Below are positions 31,973 through 40,274 of a stretch of DNA of 64,000 nt, one piece after another. The notes under the pieces are model-generated. The model saw nothing but the letters and a program-made list of their open reading frames with translations. It had not been told where the DNA came from and made no database searches. The translations under genes were made by a program, and so were the position numbers. This DNA is from Tumebacillus_A lipolyticus (GTDB taxonomy: Bacteria; Bacillota; Bacilli; Tumebacillales; Tumebacillaceae), in contig NZ_JBHUIO010000009.1 of assembly GCF_042682745.1 (NCBI RefSeq), positions 186,001 to 250,000 of the forward strand, written 5' to 3'. Positions within the stretch are counted from its first letter, which is position 1. Every line of letters begins with the position of its first letter.

Positions 31973-33319
31973 TCAGACCGCCTCCCCCGAGAGGTCGAAA
32001 TCATAAGCGTGAGTGATGCGAACTTGGATCATATCGCCGACCGACGCATCGCTGTTCGCCACAAAGACGAGACCATCAATATCCTTCGCATCGTATTGCG
32101 TGCGCCCCACGCGAATCGTTTCGTCTTCTTCATCATATTTCTCAACCAGCACATCGAGCACTCGACCTACGTGGCGAGCCTGGCGCTCTGCCGCCACTTC
32201 GCGACACACTTCCATCAGGATGTTCGAGCGGCGTTCCTTCACTTCGTCGGGGACTTGCTGACCAAATTCTGCGGAAGGGGTACCCTCCTCAGGCGAATAG
32301 GTAAAGACGCCCACATGATCGAATGCGAGCTCGCGAACAAAGCTGCAGAGGTTATCAAAATCTTCATCCGTCTCGCCGGGGAACCCGACGATAAACGAGG
32401 TGCGAAGCGCAACGTTCGGCACGCGATCGCGAATCTTTTGTACCAGCTTCTTGACGCCGGCCTGATGTCCCGGGCGCTGCATCGCCTTCAGAATGTGATT
32501 TTCCGAATGCTGCAGCGGCATGTCGATATACTTCGCCACCTTGCCGAAGCGCGCCATCGCATCGATCACATCATCGGTGAAGAATCCTGGGTAGGCGTAA
32601 TGCAGGCGAATCCATTGCAAGCCTTCCACCGCATCGAGCGCTCCGAGCAGATCGGCCAGACGGCGCTGCTTGTAGATGTCGATGCCATAGTCGGTCGAAT
32701 CCTGCGCGATCAAAACGATCTCTTTGACACCCTGTGCGACCAACTGCTCCGCCTCGCTGACGATCGACTCGATCGGCCGCGAGCGAAACTTGCCGCGCAT
32801 CTTCGGAATGATGCAGAACGTGCAGGAATGGTTGCACCCTTCCGCGATCTTGATATAGGCAGAGGAACCGCCCGTCGTATGCACGCGCGGGGTCGATTCA
32901 TCATAAAGGTAGATCGGATTCTCCGCGGAAAAATAGCGCGGACGATTGCCGGTCTGCGACTCTTCGATCAATTCGTCGATGCGAATCAGATCCTGAGTCC
33001 CGACGATGCCGTCGATCTCAGGAATTTCGGTCATCAGCTCATCCTGATAGCGCTGTGCCATGCAACCTGCTACCAACACAGACTTTACATGGGCCGTCTC
33101 TTTTAACTGAGCCATGGTCAAAATCGTCTCGACCGACTCCGCCTTCGCATTGTCGATAAAGCCGCAGGTGTTGACCACGACCACGTCTGCCTGCTCAGGA
33201 GAATCGACGATCTGATACTCCTTGCCTTTGACAATGCCCATCATAACTTCCGAATCTACGAGATTTTTTTCACAACCAAGCGTCACAAAATGCACTTTTT
33301 GTACTGTTTTTTCGGTCAC
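31973..33319 (-). CDS. rimO: ribosomal protein S12 methylthiotransferase RimO
   Basis: RimO is a radical-SAM enzyme that methylthiolates an Asp of ribosomal protein S12. The 448-residue protein has an N-terminal UPF0004 domain with Cys in LGCEKNLVDSE, NTCGF and AGCMAQR (first iron-sulfur cluster), a radical-SAM CNHSCTFCIIP near 156-166, and a C-terminal TRAM domain. The start is GTG at 33319 with GGAGG nine bases upstream; the extra 39 codons upstream are not conserved. It is followed without a gap by pgsA. Confidence 0.96.
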   Translation of the reverse strand: MTEKTVQKVHFVTLGCEKNLVDSEVMMGIVKGKEYQIVDSPEQADVVVVNTCGFIDNAKAESVETILTMAQLKETAHVKSVLVAGCMAQRYQDELMTEIPEIDGIVGTQDLIRIDELIEESQTGNRPRYFSAENPIYLYDESTPRVHTTGGSSAYIKIAEGCNHSCTFCIIPKMRGKFRSRPIESIVSEAEQLVAQGVKEIVLIAQDSTDYGIDIYKQRRLADLLGALDAVEGLQWIRLHYAYPGFFTDDVIDAMARFGKVAKYIDMPLQHSENHILKAMQRPGHQAGVKKLVQKIRDRVPNVALRTSFIVGFPGETDEDFDNLCSFVRELAFDHVGVFTYSPEEGTPSAEFGQQVPDEVKERRSNILMEVCREVAAERQARHVGRVLDVLVEKYDEEDETIRVGRTQYDAKDIDGLVFVANSDASVGDMIQVRITHAYDFDLSGEAV

Positions 33320-33405
33320 GTTGCCTATCCTCCAAAGCCTAAGCGAAGCTTGGCATTCTGCCATAAGTATAAACGAAGGGACAAATGGTGTCAAAATGAT
33401 AGGAA

Positions 33406-33433
33406 GAAGACTCCGCCCTTGTGCGGAGTCTTC
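33406..33433 (-). terminator. terminator after yajQ
   Basis: An 11-bp perfect stem GAAGACTCCGC/GCGGAGTCTTC has a 6-base loop. The T tract is short (TTCC), so strength is uncertain. Confidence 0.6.
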
Positions 33434-33453
33434 CAAATCGGCGCTACCAACGG

Positions 33454-33945
33454 TTAGCGGTAATTGGTAAATTGCAGATCGAGCGGTATATCAGACCCTT
33501 TGAGCAGCTGAATGACCGCCTGCAGGTCGTCGCGGCTCTTGCCGGAGACGCGAACCGCATCCCCTTGCACAGACGCTTGTACCTTGATCTTGGAGTCCTT
33601 GATCAGCTTCACGACCTTCTTCGCGTTGTCCTGATCGATCCCCTGCTTGATCTTCACCGTTTGGCGAACGGTCGCCGCTGCTGCCGGCTCCACCTTGCCG
33701 TAGTCGAGCGATTTCAGGGAGATGCCGCGCTTGATCACCTTGCTCTCCAAAATGTCGACGACGCTTCTCAGCTTCCCCTCATCGTCAGAGGCGAGCAGAA
33801 TCTCCTCCCCCTTCAGCTCGATCGAGCTTTTGCTTCCTTTAAAATCAAAGCGGGAGGTCATCTCCTTGTTCGCTTGGTTGACCGCGTTGTCCATCTCTTG
33901 CAAGTCCACTTTTGACACCACGTCAAAAGATGCATCTTTCGCCAT
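33454..33945 (-). CDS. yajQ: YajQ-family nucleotide-binding protein
   Basis: This 163-residue UPF0234 protein binds nucleotides, and in some bacteria c-di-GMP. Family segments are DASFDVVSKVDLQEMDNAVN near the start, SRFDFKGSKSSIELKG near 31-46, VKIKQGIDQDNAKKVVKLIK near 96-115, and LQAVIQLLKGSDIPLDLQF near the end. It is full length and intact. GGAGGT precedes the ATG. A TGTTATACT extended -10 promoter lies about 40 bp upstream, and a hairpin follows, so it is probably monocistronic. Confidence 0.95.
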   Translation of the reverse strand: MAKDASFDVVSKVDLQEMDNAVNQANKEMTSRFDFKGSKSSIELKGEEILLASDDEGKLRSVVDILESKVIKRGISLKSLDYGKVEPAAAATVRQTVKIKQGIDQDNAKKVVKLIKDSKIKVQASVQGDAVRVSGKSRDDLQAVIQLLKGSDIPLDLQFTNYR

Positions 33946-33983
33946 ATGTAAGTACCTCCTGTCACGAGCTTGATTCCGTTACA

Positions 33984-33992
33984 AGTATAACA
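33984..33992 (-). promoter_or_regulatory. extended -10 promoter of yajQ
   Basis: TGTTATACT on the minus strand fits TGnTATAAT with one mismatch, about 40 bp before the start. The -35 is poor. Confidence 0.45.
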
Positions 33993-34032
33993 CAAAAGTT
34001 CACACGCGGGCGGAAAGAGCTCCCAGACAAAA

Positions 34033-34066
34033 ATCGACTTCCCGCTTTTAAATTCGAGAAGTCGAT
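34033..34066 (-). terminator. rodZ terminator
   Basis: ATCGACTTC pairs with GAAGTCGAT around a 16-base loop and is followed by TTTTG on the minus strand. It closes the ymfK-rodZ unit. Confidence 0.7.
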
Positions 34067-34149
34067 GGTAGAATAGGTACATTCGCTAAAGGAACACACG
34101 TTCGTTTCGGTTCACAGGGAGAAACAGCGTTGGTCACTCGCCGCCAGAA

Positions 34150-34950
34150 CTACGATTTCAGGTTGAACAGGTACGTATAGCCGCGCAAGAACGGCTCGAT
34201 CTGCACCGCCTGGTCGTTGATCTTGATCGTGATAAACTTCGACTTCCCCGTCAAGAGCGAGATCGATTGGTTCGCTTTCCAAGTGCGCGTTTCGCCCGCT
34301 TTGACGATGCCCGATTCCAATACTTTTCCGTCCGCTTTCACTTCGAGCCAGCAATCGGAAGTGGTGGCGAGCACCATCGTCATCGAATCGGTGCCGGTCA
34401 CTTGATAGGTCGTCTGATTGGCCGCCTTTTGCGCCTCCTGCACAGCAGTCGTCTGCTTCGGCGGTTCAGGCTCAGGGTCGGGAGCAGGCGTTGGCGTCTC
34501 CACCTGTTGCGGCTTCTCGACCGACTGCGTCTCTGCCGGGTCTTTGCTAACCCCTTTTTCCTCCAGGTTCACCAAGACGGCATACACGGCCGCAGCGACC
34601 ACGAGGATGCCGACCACCATCGCCACCTGCGGCAACAGGCGGGTGTTGAACGAACCGACCTTGCCGATGTTTCGATCCTTCCGCTTGACGCGCACAGGTT
34701 CCACCTGCTCGTCATCTTTGTCGACCGCCAGACCGTATTGTTCGAGCATCGCTTGGCCATCGACCCCGAGGTAGTCGCAGTAGCTTTTGATAAAGCCGCG
34801 CGCATAGACGATGCCAGGCATCACCGACAGCTCGCCAGCTTCGATCGCTTCCAGATAGCGGGTGCGGATTTTGGTCGCCTGTTGGATCTGTTCCAACGTA
34901 TATCCTTTTTGCTCACGAATTCTTTTGAGCTCAGCTCCGAGTTCCTGCAC
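34150..34950 (-). CDS. rodZ: RodZ (YmfM) cell-shape protein
   Basis: RodZ links MreB to the membrane and supports rod shape. The 266-residue protein has an N-terminal Cro-like HTH (GAELKRIREQKGYTLEQIQQ at 4-23), a basic linker, one membrane helix near 108-126 (VAMVVGILVVAAAVYAVLV), a Pro-rich spacer (TPTPAPDPEPEPPKQ) and a C-terminal beta-domain (DUF4115). The start is GTG with AAGGAGGT six bases upstream. It follows ymfK and precedes pgsA-region genes as in B. subtilis, although yajQ is inserted between. Confidence 0.93.
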   Translation of the reverse strand: MQELGAELKRIREQKGYTLEQIQQATKIRTRYLEAIEAGELSVMPGIVYARGFIKSYCDYLGVDGQAMLEQYGLAVDKDDEQVEPVRVKRKDRNIGKVGSFNTRLLPQVAMVVGILVVAAAVYAVLVNLEEKGVSKDPAETQSVEKPQQVETPTPAPDPEPEPPKQTTAVQEAQKAANQTTYQVTGTDSMTMVLATTSDCWLEVKADGKVLESGIVKAGETRTWKANQSISLLTGKSKFITIKINDQAVQIEPFLRGYTYLFNLKS

Positions 34951-34986
34951 GTTGATACCTCCTTCGAGTCTTTGCTGCCTTCTTCC

Positions 34987-35763
34987 TTAACTGATATCGA
35001 AGGATGAAAATCCGGTCTGAATCATTTGGTAGGTGATCTCTTCGTCCGGAGAGTTCCGAAGCTCGATGATCCGATCAAAATGTTCCCAACCAAATTCTGT
35101 CTCCCGAACAAAGATATCAGGGTGTTCGATCACCTTAGGGGCTGGCAAGCGCATAATTTCCCGGACGAGCGAGTGGTGCTGCTCGTTCGAGCGAAGCGTG
35201 GAGACGATCCCGTCGATCAGGTAGACCATGTTGTCTGTCGCCCGCTCATCCTCTTCCAGCCGATAGCGAATCGTCTGGCGGAGCAACGTGGAGGAGACGA
35301 ACGACCAGCGCTTGTTCGCATACACGCTCGCCGCTACGATCGATTCCGTTTTTCCCACGCGCGGCATTCCCCTGATCCCGATCACTTGATTTCCTTCTTT
35401 TTTTAGTAATTCCCCCAAAAAATCCACAAGAATTCCAAGTTGATCCCTGGTAAATTTATACGTCTTGACGTTCTCGGTCGATTCGCGATGGATAAACATG
35501 CCGTGACGCAAGGCGAGGCGATCGATCAACGTCGGTTGACGGAGCGCGGTGACGGTGATGTTCTCCACTTTGCGCAACATCGAGCGCAGGGCGGAGATCT
35601 TTTGGCGGTCGTCCGTCTGCAGGAGAAAGCCGCGATTTTTGTCCTCAACTCCATTGACCGTCATGATGTTGATCGAAAGCATCCCGAGCAGAGAGGCGAT
35701 GTCCCCGAGCAAACCAGGTCTGTCCCTATGGATGTGATATTCCAAATACCAATCCTCCAACAC
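34987..35763 (-). CDS. ymfK: YmfK family protein (DUF3388)
   Basis: This 258-residue conserved Bacillales protein has an N-terminal ACT-like part (YLEYHIHRDRPGLLGDIASL near 6-25) and a nucleoside-triphosphatase-like part with a P-loop GMPRVGKTES near 130-139. Its role is not established; the fold suggests regulation by a small ligand coupled to NTP binding. The start is GTG with AAAGGGG seven bases upstream. It directly precedes rodZ (36 bp), the same order as ymfK-ymfL-ymfM in B. subtilis but without ymfL. Confidence 0.9.
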   Translation of the reverse strand: MLEDWYLEYHIHRDRPGLLGDIASLLGMLSINIMTVNGVEDKNRGFLLQTDDRQKISALRSMLRKVENITVTALRQPTLIDRLALRHGMFIHRESTENVKTYKFTRDQLGILVDFLGELLKKEGNQVIGIRGMPRVGKTESIVAASVYANKRWSFVSSTLLRQTIRYRLEEDERATDNMVYLIDGIVSTLRSNEQHHSLVREIMRLPAPKVIEHPDIFVRETEFGWEHFDRIIELRNSPDEEITYQMIQTGFSSFDIS

Positions 35764-35800
35764 CGTTCATCCCCTTTGGCGATCAGTTCGAGCGGTTCGA

Positions 35801-36823
35801 CTACCGCCCCACGCTTACATAATCATCAGGCTTGATCGAGCCTGTGCGAATTCGCTCCTCGATCAGTTCGAGCAACACGCCGATCTGCCGGTCGGGAAAC
35901 AGAGCGGGCGCGGTGACCTTGTAGGTCTGCTTTCCCGTGAGCGCGACCTTCTGTTGACCTGACCACTTGCCAGATGCGAGCAGTTCGGCCTCTTGGCGGA
36001 GGGCAGCCTCATACAGCGATGCTGGCTGGGCCCCTACCCGCTCCTGCAGCGGCACGTTCGCCCTGCTCTCGTCGGTGCGAATGATCACCTGATTTTTTTG
36101 CTTGAGCTTTTCCCAAGCTTTGTCGGACGGAAGGTCGAGCAACACGATAGCCAGTCCGCTCAGAGCGGGCTTGCCCTGCTCTGAGCCGTTCTGACCGACG
36201 CGACCTGCCGTCTCCCCCTCAGGTTCCTTCTGCGTAAGCGCTGCCATCTGAAGCTGCAGCGGCACGTCCTTACGACCAGCGTAATGCATTCCGGCAACGA
36301 GCATCTTCCAGTCCTCGTCATCCGCTTTGCGCAGCTCGTTCACCAACACGGTAAACGGCTCTTTTGAAGCGCGATTCGCTTCTGCCGCCAGATAGCCCGC
36401 CAAAAAGAGCATCTTCTTACGGTCATGCACGAGATGGCGGACATTGCTCAGCTTGGGCTCTGAAGAATCGCCGAGCACAGAAAAGCGAAGCTCCGGATGC
36501 TTTTGCGCTAACTCGTCAAAGGACGGCACTTTGCTCTCAAACAGCATGAGATCAAGTCCGGTGCGCTCCGCAAGCGCTGTCAGGTCGAGATCTTCTGCTG
36601 GGTAAACCACTTCAGCAGACAGCCCGCGCTGACTCGCCACCTCGGCGACCAAGCGCTCCGCTTCCTGCTTTTCTGCTTCGCTCGTCGCAGATGAGACAAC
36701 AGAGAGTGACCATTTCATAGAACTTGGTTCCATATCTTCGAACGATGGTTTATGACAACCGCTGACGAACACAGCGAGCAAACTGCCGAGCAATAAAAAC
36801 TTGTGAATCTTTCCTTTCAACAT
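35801..36823 (-). CDS. BMP-like lipoprotein of unknown ligand
   Basis: This 340-residue exported lipoprotein has signal peptide and lipobox VFVSGC near 18-23. The middle part (LRFSVLGDSSEPKLSNVRHL, then MLFLAGYLAAEAN and MLVAGMHYAGRKDVPLQL) follows the pattern of basic-membrane-protein substrate-binding domains such as NupN, but conservation is low and a Gln/Gly-rich insert is present near 205. It may bind a nucleoside-like ligand or have become a structural lipoprotein. GGAG lies upstream of the ATG, and TGCTATACT at about 36889 could be its extended -10 promoter. It lies 37 bp before ymfK on the same strand. Confidence 0.7.
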   Translation of the reverse strand: MLKGKIHKFLLLGSLLAVFVSGCHKPSFEDMEPSSMKWSLSVVSSATSEAEKQEAERLVAEVASQRGLSAEVVYPAEDLDLTALAERTGLDLMLFESKVPSFDELAQKHPELRFSVLGDSSEPKLSNVRHLVHDRKKMLFLAGYLAAEANRASKEPFTVLVNELRKADDEDWKMLVAGMHYAGRKDVPLQLQMAALTQKEPEGETAGRVGQNGSEQGKPALSGLAIVLLDLPSDKAWEKLKQKNQVIIRTDESRANVPLQERVGAQPASLYEAALRQEAELLASGKWSGQQKVALTGKQTYKVTAPALFPDRQIGVLLELIEERIRTGSIKPDDYVSVGR

Positions 36824-37001
36824 GAGAACGCTCCTGCCTGTAAATTGCCTGAGATGCGAAAAAAAGGGACTCTCTGCTAGTATAGCACAGAGTAGGAGCT
36901 GGTTTCGAGCATGTCTGATCGCTTTGTGAATTTTTCCAGACGTATCCTGATCGGATGGCGGGCAAGCTGAAGAATGTCTAGCTCACAAAAGGAGGTGGCT
37001 T

Positions 37002-38243
37002 ATGAACTCGACAGAAGCCACAAGGCATCTGCTGCCACCCAGCTCCAAATGGCTGCTTTCGATCAACACCCTTTTTGCGGGAGCCAGCGCCCTCTCCAAC
37101 ACATTTTTAAACGTCTACCTGTGGAAATTCCTGCAGGATGTCGAACAGATCGCCACCTACAACTTTTGCATCTTCTTCTTCACCGCCATCGGCTACGCGA
37201 CAGCCGGATGGATCGCCAAAAAGAGCGACCGCTTGTACACGTTGCGTGCCAGCGTCGCCATCCTCGCCCTGTTCTACATCCTGATGATCTCGCTCGGCGC
37301 AAAAGCGGTGAACATGTACGCGTTGCTCGGCGCTTTGCAAGGGGTGGGAACCGGCTTCTTTTGGCTGTCGTACAACGTGCTGGTCTTCGAGGTGACTGAG
37401 CCGGAAACGCGAGATGCGTACAACGGGGCGAACGGATTTCTGTTCGCGATCGCGACGATGGCAGCCCCGCTGCTCGCTGGGCGCATCCTCTCAACGCTGC
37501 CACAGCGAGGGTACACGATCATCTTTGCCGTCTCCGGCGCCCTGTTTCTCACCGCCGTCCTGTTCACCTGGCGACTTCGGCGAAATGCGAGTCCGCCCTC
37601 TTACGATTTGTACTCCGGTTTCTCACCAAAAGAACATCGAAATCTGTGGCGAAAGATGTTATCGATGTCGTTTTCCATGGGATTTCGCGAAGGGACGCTC
37701 GCTTTCTTGCCCTTTTTGCTCGTCTTCTTGGTGACACAAAATGAATTGACCGCCTCACGCTACCTCCTCTTCACGGCGGGAGGCTCGTTGGTCGCCTACT
37801 ACATCGTCAAGCGATTTTTGACCAACTCCAGGCGGATGTTCTTCGTGACCACCGCAGCGATCATGCTTGGGCTATCGGTGGTGTTGCTCCTATTTGAAGT
37901 GAACAAATTCTCCCTGTTTGTCTTCGGGATCGCCAATTCATTGTTCACACCGTTGCTCGTCATCCCCTACTCCTGTCTCACCTATGATGTGATGGGGAAG
38001 TTGCCAGAGGCAGCTCACCGCAAAGTCGAATATATTGTAATTCGGGAAACGGTGGTCAACTCTGGCCGTTGCCTTTCCATCCTGGCGATGATCATGCTCC
38101 AAGAGTTGGTCTCCGCAACGCTTGCCTTGCAATTGACCTTCCTGATGGTCGGGCTGTCTCCCCTCGTCGCCCTGTTCTTTTTCCGCAGGACGGAGACATC
38201 GTTTCAAACTCGCTTTTCCTCACCGCTGCGCGGATCGGGTTGA
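37002..38243 (+). CDS. MFS transporter
   Basis: This 413-residue major facilitator has about 12 hydrophobic segments and a middle loop (LYSGFSPKEHRNLW near 205). The loop after helix 2 carries GWIAKKSDRLYTLR (the MFS motif A position), and helix 4-5 contains GVGTGFFWLSYNVLVFE. It resembles YqgE/YwoG-type drug/metabolite exporters; substrate unknown. AAAGGAGGT precedes the ATG. It is divergent from the BMP-like lipoprotein with a 178-bp gap and ends at a strong hairpin. Confidence 0.85.
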   Translation: MNSTEATRHLLPPSSKWLLSINTLFAGASALSNTFLNVYLWKFLQDVEQIATYNFCIFFFTAIGYATAGWIAKKSDRLYTLRASVAILALFYILMISLGAKAVNMYALLGALQGVGTGFFWLSYNVLVFEVTEPETRDAYNGANGFLFAIATMAAPLLAGRILSTLPQRGYTIIFAVSGALFLTAVLFTWRLRRNASPPSYDLYSGFSPKEHRNLWRKMLSMSFSMGFREGTLAFLPFLLVFLVTQNELTASRYLLFTAGGSLVAYYIVKRFLTNSRRMFFVTTAAIMLGLSVVLLLFEVNKFSLFVFGIANSLFTPLLVIPYSCLTYDVMGKLPEAAHRKVEYIVIRETVVNSGRCLSILAMIMLQELVSATLALQLTFLMVGLSPLVALFFFRRTETSFQTRFSSPLRGSG

Positions 38244-38268
38244 AACTTCGCCATTCGAAGTTTCAACC
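38238..38268. terminator. bidirectional terminator (MFS / 28-residue gene)
   Basis: A perfect 13-bp stem GGTTGAAACTTCG has a 5-base loop. TTACTTTTTC follows on the plus strand, and the stop of the small minus-strand gene directly touches it on the other side. Confidence 0.85.
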
Positions 38269-38355
38269 TTACTTTTTCTTGCGCGCAAATACCATCACCA
38301 AGCCAAATGTGAGAATTCCCACAAGCACAAACGCTAAGGCCATAAAAAAATCCAT
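38269..38355 (-). CDS. 28-residue single-helix membrane protein
   Basis: A very short gene encodes MDFFMALAFVLVG, then ILTFGLVMVFARKKK: one hydrophobic helix with a basic C-terminal tail, predicted N-out/C-in. AGAGGGGGA lies six bases before the ATG, and the stop codon touches a strong terminator, which together argue that it is expressed. It is too short for most gene finders. No partner is evident; the convergent MFS transporter and the plus-strand gene at 38511 are the neighbours. Confidence 0.65.
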   Translation of the reverse strand: MDFFMALAFVLVGILTFGLVMVFARKKK

Positions 38356-38510
38356 GCGACTTCCCCCTCTGTTTCAATCCTCTCATTGTACCAAAAAAAC
38401 ACTTCAGGAACGGAAGCGCCTGAAGATCGATCTTGATCGCAATCTTTTTCTGATGTTGAATATCTATAGAGTAATGACTCTACGGGAAAAAGAAAAGGGG
38501 GAGATGACAG

Positions 38511-38855
38511 TTGGCACAAGAATTTCATCGAACGGAGTACACTTCCGACCAAGCACTCTTTCAACTAGATTTCTATTTAAAAGTTCTCAATCTTCCCTTT
38601 TCGCTCAAGGACCTCTACCGAAAAGCGTATGAAAAGCGGCTTGGCCCGCACTACAGCGACGATTGGCTGGACGACCTCGAACACGACCCTGACGTGCAGG
38701 AGGCGATGAGCGAGCCGTTCACCACCAAGACGATCATCGAGACGCTGATGAAGAACGGTCACGAATCGATCGTGCGGGCTCTGTTGCGGGAAACAAGAAT
38801 GCTCGGCATCACCTTTACGCACGCCTATATCGTCGGGATGGAAAAATGGAAATAA
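38511..38855 (+). CDS. conserved-looking 114-residue hypothetical protein
   Basis: This soluble, helix-rich protein begins MAQEFHRTEYTSDQ with a TTG start, set by GGGGGAG seven bases upstream. It contains LGPHYSDDWLDDLEHDPDVQ near 44-63 and MKNGHESIVRALLRETRMLG near 80-99. It has no Cys, no signal peptide and no membrane segment. The family is not recognised. The gene has a strong terminator that overlaps its stop codon by one base. The function is unknown; its neighbours are small membrane proteins and spore genes. Confidence 0.72.
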   Translation: MAQEFHRTEYTSDQALFQLDFYLKVLNLPFSLKDLYRKAYEKRLGPHYSDDWLDDLEHDPDVQEAMSEPFTTKTIIETLMKNGHESIVRALLRETRMLGITFTHAYIVGMEKWK

Positions 38856-38890
38856 AGAACCGCCTTCTTTGCGAGGAGAAGGCGGTTCTT
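38855..38890. terminator. bidirectional terminator after the 38511 gene
   Basis: A perfect 14-bp stem AAGAACCGCCTTCT has an 8-base loop. It also closes the small convergent gene that ends at 38898. Confidence 0.85.
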
Positions 38891-38897
38891 CATTCGA

Positions 38898-39008
38898 TCA
38901 GCGTCTTTTCTTCCGTCTGTAGCTCATCAGATAATACAGCAGTCCGACAGCCGCGATGATCGTCAGTACCCAAATCCAATTGGCTGTGAACCAAAGTGAG
39001 GGTGGCAT
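38898..39008 (-). CDS. 36-residue single-helix membrane protein
   Basis: A tiny gene encodes MPPSLWFTANWIWVLTI, then IAAVGLLYYLMSYRRKKRR: one membrane helix rich in Trp near its outer end and a strongly basic tail inside. AAAGGAGTG lies eight bases before the ATG, and a terminator follows the stop. It resembles in design the 28-residue protein 540 bp away but is not similar in sequence. Function is unknown; such peptides often bind larger membrane proteins. Confidence 0.68.
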   Translation of the reverse strand: MPPSLWFTANWIWVLTIIAAVGLLYYLMSYRRKKRR

Positions 39009-39058
39009 CTTCGTTTCACTCCTTTCCAGCGTGGTGGAGGATGTCCCATTTTCCGGCG

Positions 39059-39241
39059 CTATTCCAGATGTTTAGACAGCTCTTCCACAAAGCTTTTGAG
39101 AATCTCTTCTGTGCCAGGACCAAAGTCGGCATCGAGCTGCTCGTACTCCTTTAGGTCATTTTGCAAGACGTCGACGATCCGCTTGACATCATCGACAGGT
39201 AGCTCATAAAGATTGATCATTTTAAAGCTATCGGAGCGCAC
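39059..39241 (-). CDS. 60-residue acidic helical protein
   Basis: A small soluble protein begins MRSDSFKMINLYELPVDDV and has two helices and an acidic middle (EYEQLDADFGPGTEEI near 32-47). The GTG start is supported by GAGGAGGTG nine bases upstream, while the internal ATG (39220) has no ribosome site. It is divergent from the SASP gene with 120 bp between and followed on its strand by the 36-residue gene. The family is not recognised. Confidence 0.6.
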   Translation of the reverse strand: MRSDSFKMINLYELPVDDVKRIVDVLQNDLKEYEQLDADFGPGTEEILKSFVEELSKHLE

Positions 39242-39361
39242 CGCCCAACACCTCCTCAAAACAACTTCCTTTACCTCTAGGATGACCGAAAAAAAGGAAA
39301 CCATCCCATGCATAAGAGCAAGGATGGCAAGGAAAGGTATTGGATACAAGGAGGTGATACG

Positions 39362-39556
39362 ATGGCACGCAATTCGAATCAAGTGCTGGTCAACGGTGCA
39401 GATCGCGCACTTGAGCGCATGAAATACGAGATTGCTACCGAGTTTGGCGTAAACCTCGGCGGCGACACTCCTTCGCGTCTGAACGGTTCGGTCGGCGGTG
39501 AGATGACGAAGCGCCTCGTCGCATTTGCTGAACAGTCCCTCTCTGGGCACCGCTAG
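39362..39556 (+). CDS. alpha/beta-type small acid-soluble spore protein
   Basis: This 64-residue SASP saturates spore DNA, shifts it to an A-like form and protects it from UV and heat. Conserved segments are ERMKYEIATEFGVNLGGD, with the GPR protease site near EIA, and GSVGGEMTKRLVAFAEQ near the end. AAGGAGGTGATACG precedes the ATG. Expression in the forespore under sigma-G is expected from the family, but I could not find a convincing sigma-G promoter; the best candidates in 39270-39340 are weak. It ends at a good terminator. Confidence 0.96.
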   Translation: MARNSNQVLVNGADRALERMKYEIATEFGVNLGGDTPSRLNGSVGGEMTKRLVAFAEQSLSGHR

Positions 39557-39589
39557 CTTTTCCAGCCCATACATAGGGATGACAGCAGA

Positions 39590-39618
39590 AAAGCGACCTC
39601 ATCCACTGAGGTCGCTTT
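39590..39618 (+). terminator. SASP gene terminator
   Basis: A perfect 12-bp stem AAAGCGACCTCA/TGAGGTCGCTTT has a 5-base loop and is followed by CATCATT. Confidence 0.8.
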
Positions 39619-39662
39619 CATCATTCTTAGCCTCTTCTCATCCGATAGCTCCGCCACGACCC

Positions 39663-40031
39663 TTACGGAATCGCCTCACAATCGCGGAAGCTCTCCCACA
39701 CGTACACGAAACCTTCACAGCCGCTCTCCGCATCTTGCACCCATACCCGCTCGTACAGGTTGTCCGGATGATGAGGCCCGAAATACTCCTCCAGCTCATC
39801 CAATCTGGCGAGCCCCGCTTCTGTCACAGTGAACCATTCTCCGGCGATTCGCTCGCCGATCGGGTCGAGAACGAGTGCCGGATATCGGCCGGCGTCAGCA
39901 TCGCACAGCCTGCCGCATACATGACCAGGTTGGACATGTAAAAGATGTGGGCTCACAATATGGTGGTTGCTCTCGCCGACGAGCAGCGTGCCGTAGACGA
40001 AAACTTTATGCGTGCGCTTGTGGTCCATCAT
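39663..40031 (-). CDS. gamma-glutamylcyclotransferase-like protein
   Basis: This 122-residue protein of the GGCT/AIG2/YtfP fold has the substrate-loop signature VFVYGTLLVGESNH near 10-23 and the catalytic-type Glu in GEWFTVTEAGLARLDELEEYF near 64-84. Such enzymes release 5-oxoproline from gamma-glutamyl compounds or process gamma-glutamylamines. Its first codon overlaps the stop of the small HTH gene (ATGA), so the two are translationally coupled. A peptide-metabolism role is inferred from the family only. Confidence 0.88.
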   Translation of the reverse strand: MMDHKRTHKVFVYGTLLVGESNHHIVSPHLLHVQPGHVCGRLCDADAGRYPALVLDPIGERIAGEWFTVTEAGLARLDELEEYFGPHHPDNLYERVWVQDAESGCEGFVYVWESFRDCEAIP

Positions 40032-40231
40032 CTGCCCAGTTCCGGCCAGATATCTCCGACCTTCAGCCCCAGCAACTTGGCGAGCTTCTGCGCGATGTGC
40101 GGCTTCGGCAGATGCTGATTTTGCAGCAAGAACTCAAGCGCAAGCGTAGAGACGCCCGTCTCTTCCGAAACTTTTTGCAAGTTTAAATTCTTCTCTTTCA
40201 ACAGTTGCTCAAACGTTTGCTTTCCGTTCAT
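40028..40231 (-). CDS. 67-residue XRE-like helix-turn-helix protein
   Basis: This small DNA-binding protein consists of essentially one HTH domain: FEQLLKEKNLNLQKVSEETG, then STLALEFLLQ, and AQKLAKLLGLKVGDIWPEL near the end, as in Cro/C1-type domains. AAGGAG precedes the ATG. It is coupled to the GGCT-like gene, which suggests it controls that gene or its own unit. No operator palindrome was identified in its 43-bp upstream gap. Confidence 0.85.
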   Translation of the reverse strand: MNGKQTFEQLLKEKNLNLQKVSEETGVSTLALEFLLQNQHLPKPHIAQKLAKLLGLKVGDIWPELGR

Positions 40232-40274
40232 CGTTTGGAATCTCCTTCAAGCTCTCAAAACTCGATCTATTGTA

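Noticed and set aside
32009..33106. 365-residue plus-strand frame
   Set aside because: Antisense of rimO.
34112..34354. 80-residue frame over the 3' end of rodZ
   Set aside because: No ribosome site, no hydrophobic or motif content, and it overlaps a well-supported gene.
39270..39340. sigma-G promoter of the SASP gene
   Set aside because: Candidates such as GCATA or GGATG have no CATnnTA partner at 17-18 bp; expected from the family but not supported by sequence.
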